Source: Pedobacter roseus
Lineage (GTDB): Bacteria > Bacteroidota > Bacteroidia > Sphingobacteriales > Sphingobacteriaceae
Direction of reading: 5' to 3'
Length of the DNA stretch: 64,000 nt
Assembly: GCF_014395225.1 (NCBI RefSeq)
Contig: NZ_CP060723.1
Span: 2,914,001-2,978,000 of the forward strand
Numbering within the stretch: the first letter of the stretch is position 1; every line of letters begins with the position of its first letter. Made by a program: the position numbers and the translations under genes. Below, piece after piece: positions 45,701 to 54,900 of the stretch. Below the pieces are notes generated by a model that did no database searches, was not told the DNA's origin, and was given only the letters and a program-made list of their open reading frames with translations.

Positions 45701-45888
45701 TTTACACTCACACTTACACCTGGAAGTGTTTCGCCTGAGGTAGAAGTGATCTTCCCCGAAACGGTTAACGACGGGTTTTGGGCCCATGATGGATGGGCAA
45801 TAAACAGGCTGATTGCCATTGCAAAAAGCGCTATTAAATAGTTGGGCCTACCTTTTGTTTTGTGGTAGATTAATGTAAAAATTCTCAT
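42772..45888 (-). CDS. SusC-type TonB-dependent transporter (rhamnosidase locus)
   Basis: 1038 residues. Signal peptide ends near AHPSWAQ. The N-terminal domain is LTVSGKITSTSGETLPGVSV. The TonB-box region LDEVVVVAYGSTT leads into the plug (QKLQGKLAGVQINQASGKPG, LYVVDGFPIAGDI, ITVLKDAASTALYGSRAAFG), and the barrel ends FTFGLNVNFK. It heads the susC-susD-GH78 operon. The bipartite motif (45974-46007) is 86 bp upstream. The ligand is unknown; rhamnogalacturonan or rhamnosylated arabinogalactan fit the enzyme downstream. Confidence 0.95.
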   Translation of the reverse strand: MRIFTLIYHKTKGRPNYLIALFAMAISLFIAHPSWAQNPSLTVSGKITSTSGETLPGVSVSVKGGQNVTSSDGNGVYKITLANPTATLVFSFVGFKTIEVPVNNRTSLNVKLTEDNQSLDEVVVVAYGSTTQRSSTGSLQTVNAKELQDIPAAQITQKLQGKLAGVQINQASGKPGQGLQVRVRGSASLSTGSTPLYVVDGFPIAGDISNINPDEIENITVLKDAASTALYGSRAAFGVVVVTTKGAKSGQTNVSANVYTGIQQVPQKGRPDMMNGTEWAQFKKEYYEDLGQPVPAALQNPAQYGEGYDWYDAMLRTAPLTNYSVSINTNKENFSSAVVAGYFKQEGVLLNSDYERFSVRLNSVFKVNDQVKVGFNLAPTHTVNNSPSTDGMFFGGGGLINNALLTPPVLNYQNPDGTYPVTVTTAGITAFPTPNWVRSIQDITNKSKDNRILSNGYIEYEPISKLVLKSSINVDFGQSLFHSFQPSTASRAFASTPSALSAGLFDSNYQYQSWLSENTVSYSKQIKDHGFDVLAGFTKQKYRSDYSAISGSNYPDDRIETIAGALIKNNPSSDIVEWGLTSFLARLNYNYKGKYLVAASIRRDGSSRFGSANKWGNFPSVSAGWVLSQESFLSDSKIISFLKLRGSYGVIGNNNIGDYRQYATVSSGINSPFGSTTASGVAVTNLGNDELGWENTKQLDFGIDLSILNNRISFTYDYYTKKTSNLLFSLAVPRESGFSSFTGNVGEIKFWGHEFAINSNNLIGKFKWNTNFNIAFSDNKVLALSSLSDRLYTGNGTARSITQVGQRIGQFWGLIQDGVYTDQADFDRSPKSVNSQVGTIKFRDLNGDGVIKYGDEEGDRTVIGNPFPKFVFGLTNSFTYRNFDFAVVASGSYGNDIARMMDEGTTNLDGVFNVLKEVKDRWRSPQNPGAGKYGKTTASTGDDRAQFHTRFVQDGSYLTIKNITLGYTVPVAKIKALKSVRVYASVQQAFVFTNYDGVNPEIGTDLNGNAPNSLSQGLDFSAYPVPRTFTFGLNVNFK

Positions 45889-45973
45889 AATCTGTTATTT
45901 GGTTAGCAACTAATGATGATTGGTTAACTTTAGTAAAATTAGCCTCAGAAGCATGCTCAAAAAATGCATAAAG

Positions 45974-46007
45974 TGAGCATTACCATATCCATATTGATTT
46001 TTTTTAT
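45974..46007 (-). promoter_or_regulatory. Bipartite motif, site 2 (rhamnosidase susC)
   Basis: TGAGCAT at 45974 and GATTTTT at 45996, 22 bp apart as in the other two sites. CATATT lies between but shifted by two bases. Located 86 bp before the susC start. The rest of the 45889-46179 gap shows no gene. Confidence 0.5.
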
Positions 46008-46179
46008 CAATTAATGGTGGTCTGCAACCTCTTTCAGAGAAAATGAGAATAGATCGCTTAGTATAAAAGAATATAATGAGGAGAAGGATTTAGATGCTTT
46101 TTGTTATGTCCTTTTAAAGCCAGCTGGTAAATAAATTATATTGGCAAAATGAAAATTTTGTACTAATGGTTATTTTAAA

Positions 46180-47781
46180 TTAGTAGGTATATCTGAAATA
46201 ATCAACATCTACATATCCCGATTCTTTATCATTATTATAGTTGAAAATACCAATACGATCTCCACGGTAGCTTCCCCATTTCAATTGGTACTGATCTCCA
46301 AAAGCAATAAAATCCGATCCATTTGTACTATAGTAATATTGGCTAAGACCATCAAGCCCCCATGTAGACTTTAGCCATATCATTTTATTTTCAATTTTTG
46401 GCCCGGTTATAACTTTACCTTTCAGGTTTAACACTATAAATTGCTTATTATCTCTATTTTCGACGCCAAACGAAGCATATTCAGGTGCGCCAAAATGTGT
46501 TATCCCACATTTCTGTCCATTTGTCACCCCACTAAGATCAAGTTTTACAATTGCCTCACTTTTAAGTGTACGCATACTACGCTGCGTTAAAGTATTTCCG
46601 GCTTTTAGCAGATTATCTTTTTCTAAAGGCGTGAAAGCCCATAACCTTAACCACCCTTTTCTTGCTTTTAGTGAGAATTTTTCTGCCCGGGGCTGATAGT
46701 TCCATTCCCATTGCTGCTGCATCTGGCCCAGGTTAAATTCATCACTGGATTTTGGCAGCACTTTTCTCCCAGGAGCAGGCTTTTTGCCGCTCCACACCAT
46801 ATTACCCACTGTATCTTTCCCTACCTTGCCTAATATTGGCCATCCTTTTACCCAATTAACGGGCAACAGGCTCATATTACGGCCAGACCAATCTCCGGAA
46901 GAGCCGTGGTGTGTAAGGAAATACCATTTTCCATTTACGGCATTTATAATTCCACCCTGGTTGGGTTCATGAAAATTTTTCTGTGCATGTCCAATTTGTT
47001 TTGCCGGGCTATACGGACCCGATATTTTTTTCGCCTTCCTGATCATTACTACCCGTCCATCTGCTTTTACCTCACTAAAAAAATGATAGTACAGGCCATT
47101 AATTTTATAAAGCTTACTGGCCTCACTCCCTTTGGATTGATAGATCACCTGATCTGACCCTTTGATCATTTTTTCTCCGTTCTGGCTCAGCTTAAATAAG
47201 TGGATTTTATAATCATCGGCAAAATTAGTTCCCACCAGATAAGCCTGACCATCGTCATCCCAAAAAGGACAGCAATCGTCCCAACCTTTTTCGGCCAATA
47301 CGTTAACCAAAGGCGACCAGGGTCCTTTGATGTTTTTCGAAGAGGTCATGAAATAACCCTCGTCAGGAGTTCCAAAATAAATCCAGAATTTTCCGGCCTG
47401 ATATCTTATTGATCCTGCCCAGATCCCTTTTCCATAGCTATCCATCCTGTCCCAATTCAATTTTGGGGAGATCTTAGACACATCATTTACAGCATGGCCG
47501 GCAATGGTCCAGTTTACCAGATCTTTAGAATGCAGGATGACCATTCCGGGCGAAAATTGAAAGGTAGAAGAAATTGCATAATAGTCATTACCCACCCTGA
47601 TACAGTCGATATCACTATAATCGCCTGGCAGTATTGGATTTCTATAGGTGCCATTGCCCTGATCGCCCCATTTCTGCCAGTTTCCCCATTTTACATTTTG
47701 ATTGCCTTCCTGAGCCAGCACATACTGTGCAGACAGGCCCAGGATGATCCAAAGAGATATGATCCTAAATAGCTGTAGCAT
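46180..47781 (-). CDS. Secreted GH43 family glycosidase with C-terminal beta-sandwich
   Basis: 533 residues from ATG 47781; a TTG two codons upstream is less likely. Signal peptide MLQLFRIISLWIILGLSAQY, cleavage near VLAQ. The five-bladed propeller starts GTYRNPILPGDYSDIDCIRV with the catalytic-base Asp, followed by WAGSIRYQAGKFWIYFGTPD, the modulating Asp in CCPFWDDDGQAYLVG, and the acid Glu in FHEPNQGGIINAVNGKWYFL. A DUF1349/concanavalin-like C-terminal module (SSDEFNLGQMQQQWEWNYQP) follows, as in the GH43_12 group. Family members cleave alpha-L-arabinofuranose or beta-xylose/galactose; specificity is undecided. Last gene of the susC-susD-GH95-GH29-gntR-GH43 cluster, 24 bp after gntR. Confidence 0.9.
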   Translation of the reverse strand: MLQLFRIISLWIILGLSAQYVLAQEGNQNVKWGNWQKWGDQGNGTYRNPILPGDYSDIDCIRVGNDYYAISSTFQFSPGMVILHSKDLVNWTIAGHAVNDVSKISPKLNWDRMDSYGKGIWAGSIRYQAGKFWIYFGTPDEGYFMTSSKNIKGPWSPLVNVLAEKGWDDCCPFWDDDGQAYLVGTNFADDYKIHLFKLSQNGEKMIKGSDQVIYQSKGSEASKLYKINGLYYHFFSEVKADGRVVMIRKAKKISGPYSPAKQIGHAQKNFHEPNQGGIINAVNGKWYFLTHHGSSGDWSGRNMSLLPVNWVKGWPILGKVGKDTVGNMVWSGKKPAPGRKVLPKSSDEFNLGQMQQQWEWNYQPRAEKFSLKARKGWLRLWAFTPLEKDNLLKAGNTLTQRSMRTLKSEAIVKLDLSGVTNGQKCGITHFGAPEYASFGVENRDNKQFIVLNLKGKVITGPKIENKMIWLKSTWGLDGLSQYYYSTNGSDFIAFGDQYQLKWGSYRGDRIGIFNYNNDKESGYVDVDYFRYTY

Positions 47782-47805
47782 AATCAAACAAAAGATTAAA
47801 AAAAA

Positions 47806-48825
47806 TCAAAGCGATGCCCGTTTAATAAAATTAAAAGAATTGCGAACCTGTTTAAACTTTTTGTCGATAATCATTTTTGCTGCACGGCTCCCCATAGCCG
47901 AGAAATCGGTAGATACTACGGTTATTTCGAGTAATTCTTTAAAAACAGTTTCATTGAACGAAACAATACCTACATCTATACCCTGGATAAAATTGGTTGC
48001 CCTCAACTTCTTAATTAGTGTGGCAAGATCTATTTCTGTAAGCGTAATGAAACACTTGCCCTTCGAAATTTCGACCTGGTTGATATCCGATAAAACATCA
48101 AAGTCTTTTTCAAAATGGTCGCAAAATTTCTTCACACCAGAGGTAATCTCAAACGGATGGTGGTTGTTTTCCGGAAAAATAACCGAAATGCTTTTATATT
48201 TCGCAAATAGGCCTGCATTTTTATCCATGGCTTCAAAAATATCCATTTCAAAATCCTGAAACACTGAAATAAAGGCACCTTTAAGATTGATCTCTTTATC
48301 CAGAATGACGAGCTCATTGGGTGAGATACTTTTTAAAACATCTAAATATTCATTTTCATCAGTACCTGAATAAAAATGTGGCATAATCACATAATAATGA
48401 TATTTACCCTGGTTATCGTGGATAATATCTCGGAATATTTTCGGGTTATAATGGTGTATTTCGAGGTGTACCTGCGCCCTATCGCCTAATTCTTCTATAA
48501 ATGCCTCATAAACCTCTTTTTTATAAGGGCTCATTTTATTGAGGATCATTAATATCTTTACCATGCTGCCAGGCCCCTTTTCCACAAAGTTCCCTTTACC
48601 GGGAACTGAAACCAGGTACCCATCTTTGCGAAGGATTTTGTAAGCTTTCTCCACAGTTTCACGGGCTACATGATGGGCCCTGCTAAATTCATTTATAGAA
48701 GCCACCTGCGCATTTCTTTTCAGTATACCTTTTTCTATATCCTGAATCATCTGGTTTGCAATCTGCTGCACCTTTGTAACTTTATCTTCTTCGTTTATCG
48801 TTATTCTGTAATCCATCATCTTCAT
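47806..48825 (-). CDS. GntR-type regulator with LacI-like sensor (FucR-like)
   Basis: 339 residues. The N-terminal winged helix is of the GntR family: KVQQIANQMIQDIEKGILKR, INEFSRAHHVARETVEKAYK and LRKDGYLVSVPGKGNFV. The remaining ~250 residues resemble a periplasmic-binding-protein sensor (VKILMILNKMSPYKKEVYEA, ELVILDKEINLKGAFISVFQ, NFIQGIDVGIVSFNE, SRAAKMIID). Bacteroides FucR, which senses L-fucose, is a GntR-type regulator, and this gene lies inside a fucosidase operon, 66 bp after GH29. It is a reasonable candidate for fucose (or L-galactose) sensing, by context. It may respond to the product of the GH29 and GH95 enzymes. Confidence 0.85.
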   Translation of the reverse strand: MKMMDYRITINEEDKVTKVQQIANQMIQDIEKGILKRNAQVASINEFSRAHHVARETVEKAYKILRKDGYLVSVPGKGNFVEKGPGSMVKILMILNKMSPYKKEVYEAFIEELGDRAQVHLEIHHYNPKIFRDIIHDNQGKYHYYVIMPHFYSGTDENEYLDVLKSISPNELVILDKEINLKGAFISVFQDFEMDIFEAMDKNAGLFAKYKSISVIFPENNHHPFEITSGVKKFCDHFEKDFDVLSDINQVEISKGKCFITLTEIDLATLIKKLRATNFIQGIDVGIVSFNETVFKELLEITVVSTDFSAMGSRAAKMIIDKKFKQVRNSFNFIKRASL

Positions 48826-48891
48826 TCATATTATTTCTTTGGTCATTTAAATTTTCCAAAGGCTTATATCAAACCCGTTTTGCGGCGATCA

Positions 48892-50580
48892 TTATTCGTT
48901 ACCATATAGTTGCCACTCTAAAAGCGTTGGCTGTGTTTGCGCATTATGCACGGTAAGCCTGAAATATCGGGCAGAAACGGGCGCAAAATTTTTAGTAAAT
49001 CCAATCCCTCCGGTAGTCGTTTTCATAACCGGCAACCAGGTCTCACCTTTTTTGTATTCCAGCTTAATTTCCTGTTTTTTATTTTCCCATGGATGCCATG
49101 GTTCATCAACAATAAGGGTTGATATGTTAAAATCATTAGCCAGGTCTATTTCTAAAACGGCATCTTTCAGGCCCTTAGCGGCTTCCCATTTGGTTAACCT
49201 GTTGCCGTCCAGAAGATTTTTTGCACCTGCTCCCGACTGTTCTGATGAAGCGGTTATTTTTTTGCCTGCAACAGGCGATGGTGCTACATCAGGTTCGCCG
49301 ATAAACTCGACTACCACAACTGTATTAATGGTATCAGGCAATTGCTTTGGCAGCATAATTTCCAGATTTTTACCCGATCTTGTGGTTTTTAATACTTTTG
49401 CAGCATCACTTAAAAGGTAAGCCTTTTTTACTTTATTCAACATGGGTACTTTTAGCTTACCATCTTTCGGATTGTCGAAAACATGGAGGTAAAGTTTTTG
49501 CTGCTTACGCGTTGCCCTCCCCCACGACAGGTAAGGAAAAGGACTTGCTGTTGTGCCATAAACAGCTTCCTGGTTTAGCCTGATCCATTTACCTATTTCG
49601 GCCAAACGTTCCATACTGGCTGATGGTATTTCTCCACGGGCATCGGGGCCAACGTTTAACAGAAAATTACCGCCCTTACTTACAATATCAGTTAAGTTAC
49701 GGATCAGGGTTTTGGTACTTTTCCAATCCTGATCGGTTGATTTAAAGCCCCAGGTATCGTTAATCGTCATGCAGGCCTCCCAATTGCGCCCCGGAAAACC
49801 TGTTGATGGTACAAATTGTTCTGGTGTTTCGGTATCACCATTGTAACCTCCACCCAATCTATTGTTGGTAATCAGGTTGGGATGATCTTTTAGGATGACT
49901 TCAAATTTAGCCGCACGTTCAGGCGTCATGTTCTGCGGGGTATCCCACCATAAAATATCAGGTTCACCATAATTAGACAAAATTTCTTTCACCTGTGGAA
50001 TAGATACCTTATCAAGATAGGTATCGAAACTGCCCTTTTGCACCTCATCCCATGCACCACCGCTTACAGCACCTCCCGGGTGTGTCCAATCCTGGGCCTG
50101 CGAATAATAAAACCCGATTTTTATGCCGGCTTTTCTGCAGGCGTCAACCAGTGGTTTTAATATATCCTTTTTATATGGCGAGGCATCCATAATATCCCAT
50201 GTGGTCACTTTTGAATCGAACAGGGCAAAACCATCATGGTGTTTGGAGGTAATGATAATGTATTTCATACCTGCATCTTTAGCCATTTTAACCCAGGCTT
50301 CGGGATTGTAGCGATCAGGATTAAACTGTGGTGCATATTTGCGGTATTCGGCCACCGGAATTTTGGCCGTATTCATGATCCATTCTCCAATGCCTTTTAC
50401 AGGTTTATCCTGGTATACCCCTGCCGGAACCGAATAAATACCCCAGTGGATAAACATCCCGAATTTGGCTTCCTTCCACCACTCCATCTTTTTTTCATCC
50501 TGTACTTCAGGGGCTGTATTTTGGGCATAAGCCTGAATTAAAAATGCCAGTGCCATTAAAGTGAATGTTATTCTTTTCAT
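48892..50580 (-). CDS. GH29 alpha-L-fucosidase with C-terminal F5/8 (CBM32-like) domain
   Basis: 562 residues with signal peptide MKRITFTLMALAFLIQAYAQ. GH29 barrel: WWKEAKFGMFIHWGIYSVPA, MKYIIITSKHHDGFALFDS (H114-H115), GIKIGFYYSQAQDWTHP, nucleophile D213 in PDILWWDTPQNMTPE. A candidate acid/base Glu lies in TETPEQFVPSTGFPGRNWEA. The C-terminal ~140 residues (ASSEQSGAGAKNLLDGNRLT to TLLEWQLYGNE) are discoidin-like and may bind glycan. Periplasmic, retaining; releases L-fucose. It starts 37 bp after GH95, making a two-enzyme fucosidase set. Confidence 0.95.
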   Translation of the reverse strand: MKRITFTLMALAFLIQAYAQNTAPEVQDEKKMEWWKEAKFGMFIHWGIYSVPAGVYQDKPVKGIGEWIMNTAKIPVAEYRKYAPQFNPDRYNPEAWVKMAKDAGMKYIIITSKHHDGFALFDSKVTTWDIMDASPYKKDILKPLVDACRKAGIKIGFYYSQAQDWTHPGGAVSGGAWDEVQKGSFDTYLDKVSIPQVKEILSNYGEPDILWWDTPQNMTPERAAKFEVILKDHPNLITNNRLGGGYNGDTETPEQFVPSTGFPGRNWEACMTINDTWGFKSTDQDWKSTKTLIRNLTDIVSKGGNFLLNVGPDARGEIPSASMERLAEIGKWIRLNQEAVYGTTASPFPYLSWGRATRKQQKLYLHVFDNPKDGKLKVPMLNKVKKAYLLSDAAKVLKTTRSGKNLEIMLPKQLPDTINTVVVVEFIGEPDVAPSPVAGKKITASSEQSGAGAKNLLDGNRLTKWEAAKGLKDAVLEIDLANDFNISTLIVDEPWHPWENKKQEIKLEYKKGETWLPVMKTTTGGIGFTKNFAPVSARYFRLTVHNAQTQPTLLEWQLYGNE

Positions 50581-50617
50581 TTTGTTTGTTTATAATTTAA
50601 TGCACTTATGGCTGTGT

Positions 50618-53077
50618 TTATAATGCAGATAAAGTATATATGCGGCCTGCCGTTGCTTTAAACTGAAGCATATATCCTTTTGCCACTTTCGTAGTTTTAA
50701 TCTGTCCTATATTCTTGATTTGTAATTTCTGCGCAGATAAAACCTTGCACATTCCTGTTTTTTTCGACGTAATTGTAGCTGTAGTGAGTTTGCCACCAGC
50801 CCAGTTCACATCTACGGTGTAAGCTCCCCTGGCCACCAATCCGGTTATTTTTCCGGCTGCCCAAACTTTTGGTAATGCAGGAAGCAAATAAATATATTCA
50901 TCCTGACTCTGTAATAACATTTCGGCTACACCTGATGTACCGCCAAAATTCCCGTCGATCTGAAAAGGTGGGTGTGCATCGAACATATTGGGATAGATAC
51001 CACCACCTCCGCTGTAATTTGTACCGTTTTGTCGGGTGATCCTGAACAAGTTGCGGTAAAGCTGGTAGGCATGGTCACCATCTAAAAGCCTTGCCCATAA
51101 ATTTACCTTCCAGGCTAAACTCCAGCCGGTACCGTCATCACCACGCAGTTGGAGTGTTTTTTTTGCCGCATCAGCAAGTTCTGGCGTATTTATTGCCGAA
51201 ATCTGATTGGCGGGATATAATGCATATAAATGCGAAACATGCCTGTGGTGCGGATCAGGAGATTCGTAATCCTTATTCCACTCCTGCAACTGGCCTTTGC
51301 TCCCGATCTGGAAAGGCAATAGCTTGGCTTTTGTTGCAACAAGTGTATCCCTGAAGGCTTTATCGGTATTTAAAATTTTGCTGGCGGCAATCAGGTTATC
51401 AAACAAATCCCTGATGATGCCAATATCCATTGTAGTGGCAACCGATACCTGCCCAACCTTTTTGTTGCCATAAAAAAAATCATTTTCAGGAGAGAAGGAA
51501 GGTGCAGTTACCAGATGCCCTGTTTGATCGGGAATCAGCCAGCCTAATGTAAATTCGGCAGCTCCTTTCATTAAAGGATAGGCCGTGGTAGCCAGAAACG
51601 CTTTATCCTGGGTAAATTCGTAATGTTCCCATAAATGACGGCTGAGCCAATCGCCTCCCACTGGCCAGTTGGCCCATTTTGGGTCGCCTGCACCTAAATT
51701 GCCTACCGGATTTGCCAATGCCCAGATATCGCTATTGTGGTGGGTAACCCAGCCCTTTGTTTGATAAAATGAGGAAGATATTTTTGCGCCGGTTACCGAA
51801 AGGTTCTTGATCAATCCAAAAAGTGGCGTATGCATTTCAGACAGGTTACAGCTTTCTGCCAGCCAATAATTCATCTGTACATTAATATTGGTGGTATAAT
51901 TAGAGCTCCATGGCGGGCGCATCTCTTTGTTCCAGATGCCCTGCAAATTGGCGGGTACCCCCGTAACCCTCGAACTGCTGATTAACAGGTACCGGCCATA
52001 TTGAAAATACATGGCTTCCAGTTCGGGATCGGTTGCCCCTTTAGTATAAGCCTCCAGCCTTTCATCTGTTGGCAGGTTGGTTTTTGATTGTTCATGTGGA
52101 TTCAGTTCAAAAAATACCCTGTTAAAGTAATTTTGAAAATCTTTTAAATGTGCATTCAATAAAACAGACCATGTTTTTTGGGTTGCAGCATCAAGTTTCT
52201 TTCTGGCCAGATCGGTTGGATTTAAATCAGGACAATGGTTAAAACCATTAAAGCCTGTTGCCGCAGCAATGTATACCAATACCTCTGTAGCACCACTTAC
52301 GGTAATCCCTGAAGTATCTACAGTGATTTTGCCATCTTTACTTACCGCCCTGGCAAGCAGGTCGAAAGGCATTCCGGCGCAATCCTGATCAGTTCCATAC
52401 CGGATGGGATCTTTGGTATTTTTTACATAATTTGGATCTACGTGGGCTGGCGCCCTTCCTTTTAATGATAAAATATCAGCTGATAAAACACTAGCTTTCG
52501 CACGCAATTGTGTTTGGGTACTAACCAAAAAATTAAGCATTTGCGGTTTGCTAGCCGAAATCCGCATTACCATCACCTGATCCGGAGCACTCGAAAAAAT
52601 TTCGCGTTTGTACTTCACCCCATCTACTGTAAAACTGGTTGTGGCAACTGCACGTTCAATATTCAATTCGCGTGTATAAGCCGATGCCTCACTGTTGCCA
52701 AAATCCTGCTTAATTTTTAGATCGCCAAGCGGCAGGTAACTTTCCGAATAAACGCCCTGCATTTGTTGAGCAAGTTTTCGTGCAGCGGCAAAATCTTCTT
52801 TAAACAAAGCTTCGCGAACCTGTGGCAGATAAGTATAGGCTGTTGGGTTTACATTTTCTTTTACCGGGCCGCCCGACCATAGAGTGGCTTCGTTCAGTTG
52901 GAGCAGTTCTTCCTTTATCCCCCCATAAACCATGGCGCCCAGGCGTCCGTTACCAATGGGCAAAGCTTCCGTCCATTCGGTTGCAGGCTTTTTGTACCAA
53001 AGTTTTTGTTTTTGGGCAAAGATTTGATTAAAGTTTAAAACGAAGAGAAAGAGGCTTAAAAAACAAAATCTATACAT
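50618..53077 (-). CDS. GH95 alpha-L-fucosidase / alpha-L-galactosidase
   Basis: 819 residues from ATG 53077 (MYRFCFLSLFLFVLNFNQIF, signal peptide). The frame opens 39 bp earlier, but that extension precedes the signal. GH95 features: LWYKKPATEWTEALPIGNGR, LGAMVYGGIKEELLQLNEAT and LWSGGP at the N-terminus; GVPANLQGIWNKEMRPPWSS and NYTTNINVQMNYWLAESCNL with the catalytic-region asparagines; TAPSFSPENDFF (candidate acid Glu); HRHVSHLYALYP; and GIYPNMFDAHPPFQIDGNFG with the catalytic-region Asp. The family is inverting and acts on alpha-1,2-L-fucose or, in rhamnogalacturonan-II, on terminal L-galactose. It is secreted to the periplasm. It lies 87 bp after susD in the same operon. Confidence 0.95.
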   Translation of the reverse strand: MYRFCFLSLFLFVLNFNQIFAQKQKLWYKKPATEWTEALPIGNGRLGAMVYGGIKEELLQLNEATLWSGGPVKENVNPTAYTYLPQVREALFKEDFAAARKLAQQMQGVYSESYLPLGDLKIKQDFGNSEASAYTRELNIERAVATTSFTVDGVKYKREIFSSAPDQVMVMRISASKPQMLNFLVSTQTQLRAKASVLSADILSLKGRAPAHVDPNYVKNTKDPIRYGTDQDCAGMPFDLLARAVSKDGKITVDTSGITVSGATEVLVYIAAATGFNGFNHCPDLNPTDLARKKLDAATQKTWSVLLNAHLKDFQNYFNRVFFELNPHEQSKTNLPTDERLEAYTKGATDPELEAMYFQYGRYLLISSSRVTGVPANLQGIWNKEMRPPWSSNYTTNINVQMNYWLAESCNLSEMHTPLFGLIKNLSVTGAKISSSFYQTKGWVTHHNSDIWALANPVGNLGAGDPKWANWPVGGDWLSRHLWEHYEFTQDKAFLATTAYPLMKGAAEFTLGWLIPDQTGHLVTAPSFSPENDFFYGNKKVGQVSVATTMDIGIIRDLFDNLIAASKILNTDKAFRDTLVATKAKLLPFQIGSKGQLQEWNKDYESPDPHHRHVSHLYALYPANQISAINTPELADAAKKTLQLRGDDGTGWSLAWKVNLWARLLDGDHAYQLYRNLFRITRQNGTNYSGGGGIYPNMFDAHPPFQIDGNFGGTSGVAEMLLQSQDEYIYLLPALPKVWAAGKITGLVARGAYTVDVNWAGGKLTTATITSKKTGMCKVLSAQKLQIKNIGQIKTTKVAKGYMLQFKATAGRIYTLSAL

Positions 53078-53164
53078 AAAATGCAATTTTAAGGTTAAAA
53101 TATAATGGTAAAGCAAACTACGGAAACCTCATCCTTCAATGGCCTAAGGTTTCCATAAATATGA

Positions 53165-54874
53165 TTAATAACCAGGGTTTTGTGGAAATGGTCCTCTGTT
53201 TAAATCGATTTGTGATTGAGGTATTGGTCGTAAAAGATATTTGGCATCCAGTACAGTTTTGCCAGCCTGCGCAGCCTTTAATTCGTCGTTGTATAAAACA
53301 GAACGTGTAAGGAGCTTATTTGTAGCTACGTTGCCAACTGTTTCGTACATCCGCTTTAACTCGTACCACCTAAATTCTTCCCCAACCAGTTCGCGTGCGC
53401 GCTCTTCTAAAATGGCATCGAGTGTAACGGTTCCGGTGTATTGTAATTCTGTGGCATAAAGTACATTCGATACCGGATTAATCCCTGTTTTGGCTGCTCT
53501 GGTTCTCAATACATTCATATAAGTAAGCGCTTTGCCCTGGTTATTCAATTTTACATAAGCCTCGGCAGCAATCAGATAGGTTTCGGCGAGCCTAAACACA
53601 TAGGTATCCCTTGCCCCGCCATTATCTACATAACCGCTTACAAAAGGATCGCGGAACTTTTTAAACTGTGGATAATTGCGCACTCCATTAATAAATGGAG
53701 AACTTCGATACTCATCAGGATTAATTACAATATATTTTCGTAAAGCTTTTTGTGCCGCGGTGAACGGTACCACCGGATAATAGATGAGGGTATCGCCCAC
53801 TGCAAAATCTTTGTTGTTGTATTTTCCGGCAACCTGCGTAATTACGGCATCGTATACAGTAGCTAAGTATCGGCTATCGCTTGTTTTGTTAAATAGACTG
53901 AAAAAATAGGGATCGGGTGCAATGGCATTGTTTGTTTTCCCATAAAAAACACTCCTTCCCAATAGTGCAGTATTTTGCACATCCCAGAGAAACCATTGTT
54001 GCAAACTGTTTCCACTGCCGTTAAAAAGGGGATTTGTACTGTATTGAACAGAAAATATAATTTCGTTGCTGCTCTGATAGTTTGCCACTGTTGGATCGAA
54101 CAGATCTGAAAATTTTGTTTTTAAGGAATAGGTTCCAGAAGTAATTACTGTTTCTGCCAGGTTAGCTGCCTGGGTAAAATCGGCATTGCCCTCTCCGTAT
54201 GATTTATATCCCCTGGTAAGGTAAACCTTAGCCAGCAAATGTTGTGCAAAACCTTTGGTTACCCTTCCAAAATCAGTTGTGGTTGCCGGCAAAACGGCAA
54301 TGGCTTCATTAAGGTCTTTGATTACCTGCCCATATATATCTTTTTCTGGCGCTCTGGTATATGAGAGTGTTGGGACAGTTGTACGTGTAATAACTAAAGG
54401 AATATCGCCAAAAGTTTCTGCTAGATAATAATAATAAAATGCCCGGAGTGCTTTTGCTTCAGCAGCTCGTATGTTTAAAGTTGTGGCATTACCATCAGTT
54501 ACTTGCGTAGCCCAGTATATTGTATTATTCGCTATATTGATTGCAGCATACATTTGCCCGTAGAGAGATAATGAATTCGGATTTTGCGAATTGAGATTTA
54601 CATTATATAAATTTTCTCCGTTGTTATCATTAACATTAGGCGTGCTATATGTATCGGTACCTAAATTAAAAAATGTAGGAAAGTTAATTATCCCCCTCAG
54701 AGTAGCATAATTAGACTTGGATAAATCTTCGAAACCTGAAAATTTATCATAATAACCTTCAGCAGTTCGATTTGCAGGATTGTATTCATCTGTAAATTTT
54801 TTACAGCCCGCTACGGTAAGCAGCAAAGCTGATAAACTGATTAGTATGTGTTTTATGTTGGTATTTTTCATCAT
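53165..54874 (-). CDS. SusD-type lipoprotein (fucosidase locus)
   Basis: 569 residues. Signal MMKNTNIKHILISLSALLLT with lipid-attachment C24 in VAGCKK. SusD features: IRAAEAKALRAFYYYYLAET with FGDIPLV, IYGQVIKDLNEAIAVLPATT, FAQHLLAKVYLTRGYKSYG, and the C-terminal module VFRLAETYLIAAEAYVKLN, AILEERARELVGEEFRWYEL with KRMYE. It ends IPQSQIDLNRGPFPQNPGY. The start lies 26 bp after susC. It presents the glycan to SusC. Confidence 0.95.
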   Translation of the reverse strand: MMKNTNIKHILISLSALLLTVAGCKKFTDEYNPANRTAEGYYDKFSGFEDLSKSNYATLRGIINFPTFFNLGTDTYSTPNVNDNNGENLYNVNLNSQNPNSLSLYGQMYAAINIANNTIYWATQVTDGNATTLNIRAAEAKALRAFYYYYLAETFGDIPLVITRTTVPTLSYTRAPEKDIYGQVIKDLNEAIAVLPATTTDFGRVTKGFAQHLLAKVYLTRGYKSYGEGNADFTQAANLAETVITSGTYSLKTKFSDLFDPTVANYQSSNEIIFSVQYSTNPLFNGSGNSLQQWFLWDVQNTALLGRSVFYGKTNNAIAPDPYFFSLFNKTSDSRYLATVYDAVITQVAGKYNNKDFAVGDTLIYYPVVPFTAAQKALRKYIVINPDEYRSSPFINGVRNYPQFKKFRDPFVSGYVDNGGARDTYVFRLAETYLIAAEAYVKLNNQGKALTYMNVLRTRAAKTGINPVSNVLYATELQYTGTVTLDAILEERARELVGEEFRWYELKRMYETVGNVATNKLLTRSVLYNDELKAAQAGKTVLDAKYLLRPIPQSQIDLNRGPFPQNPGY

Positions 54875-54900
54875 ATCTATTGTTAAATAATCACTGCCGT

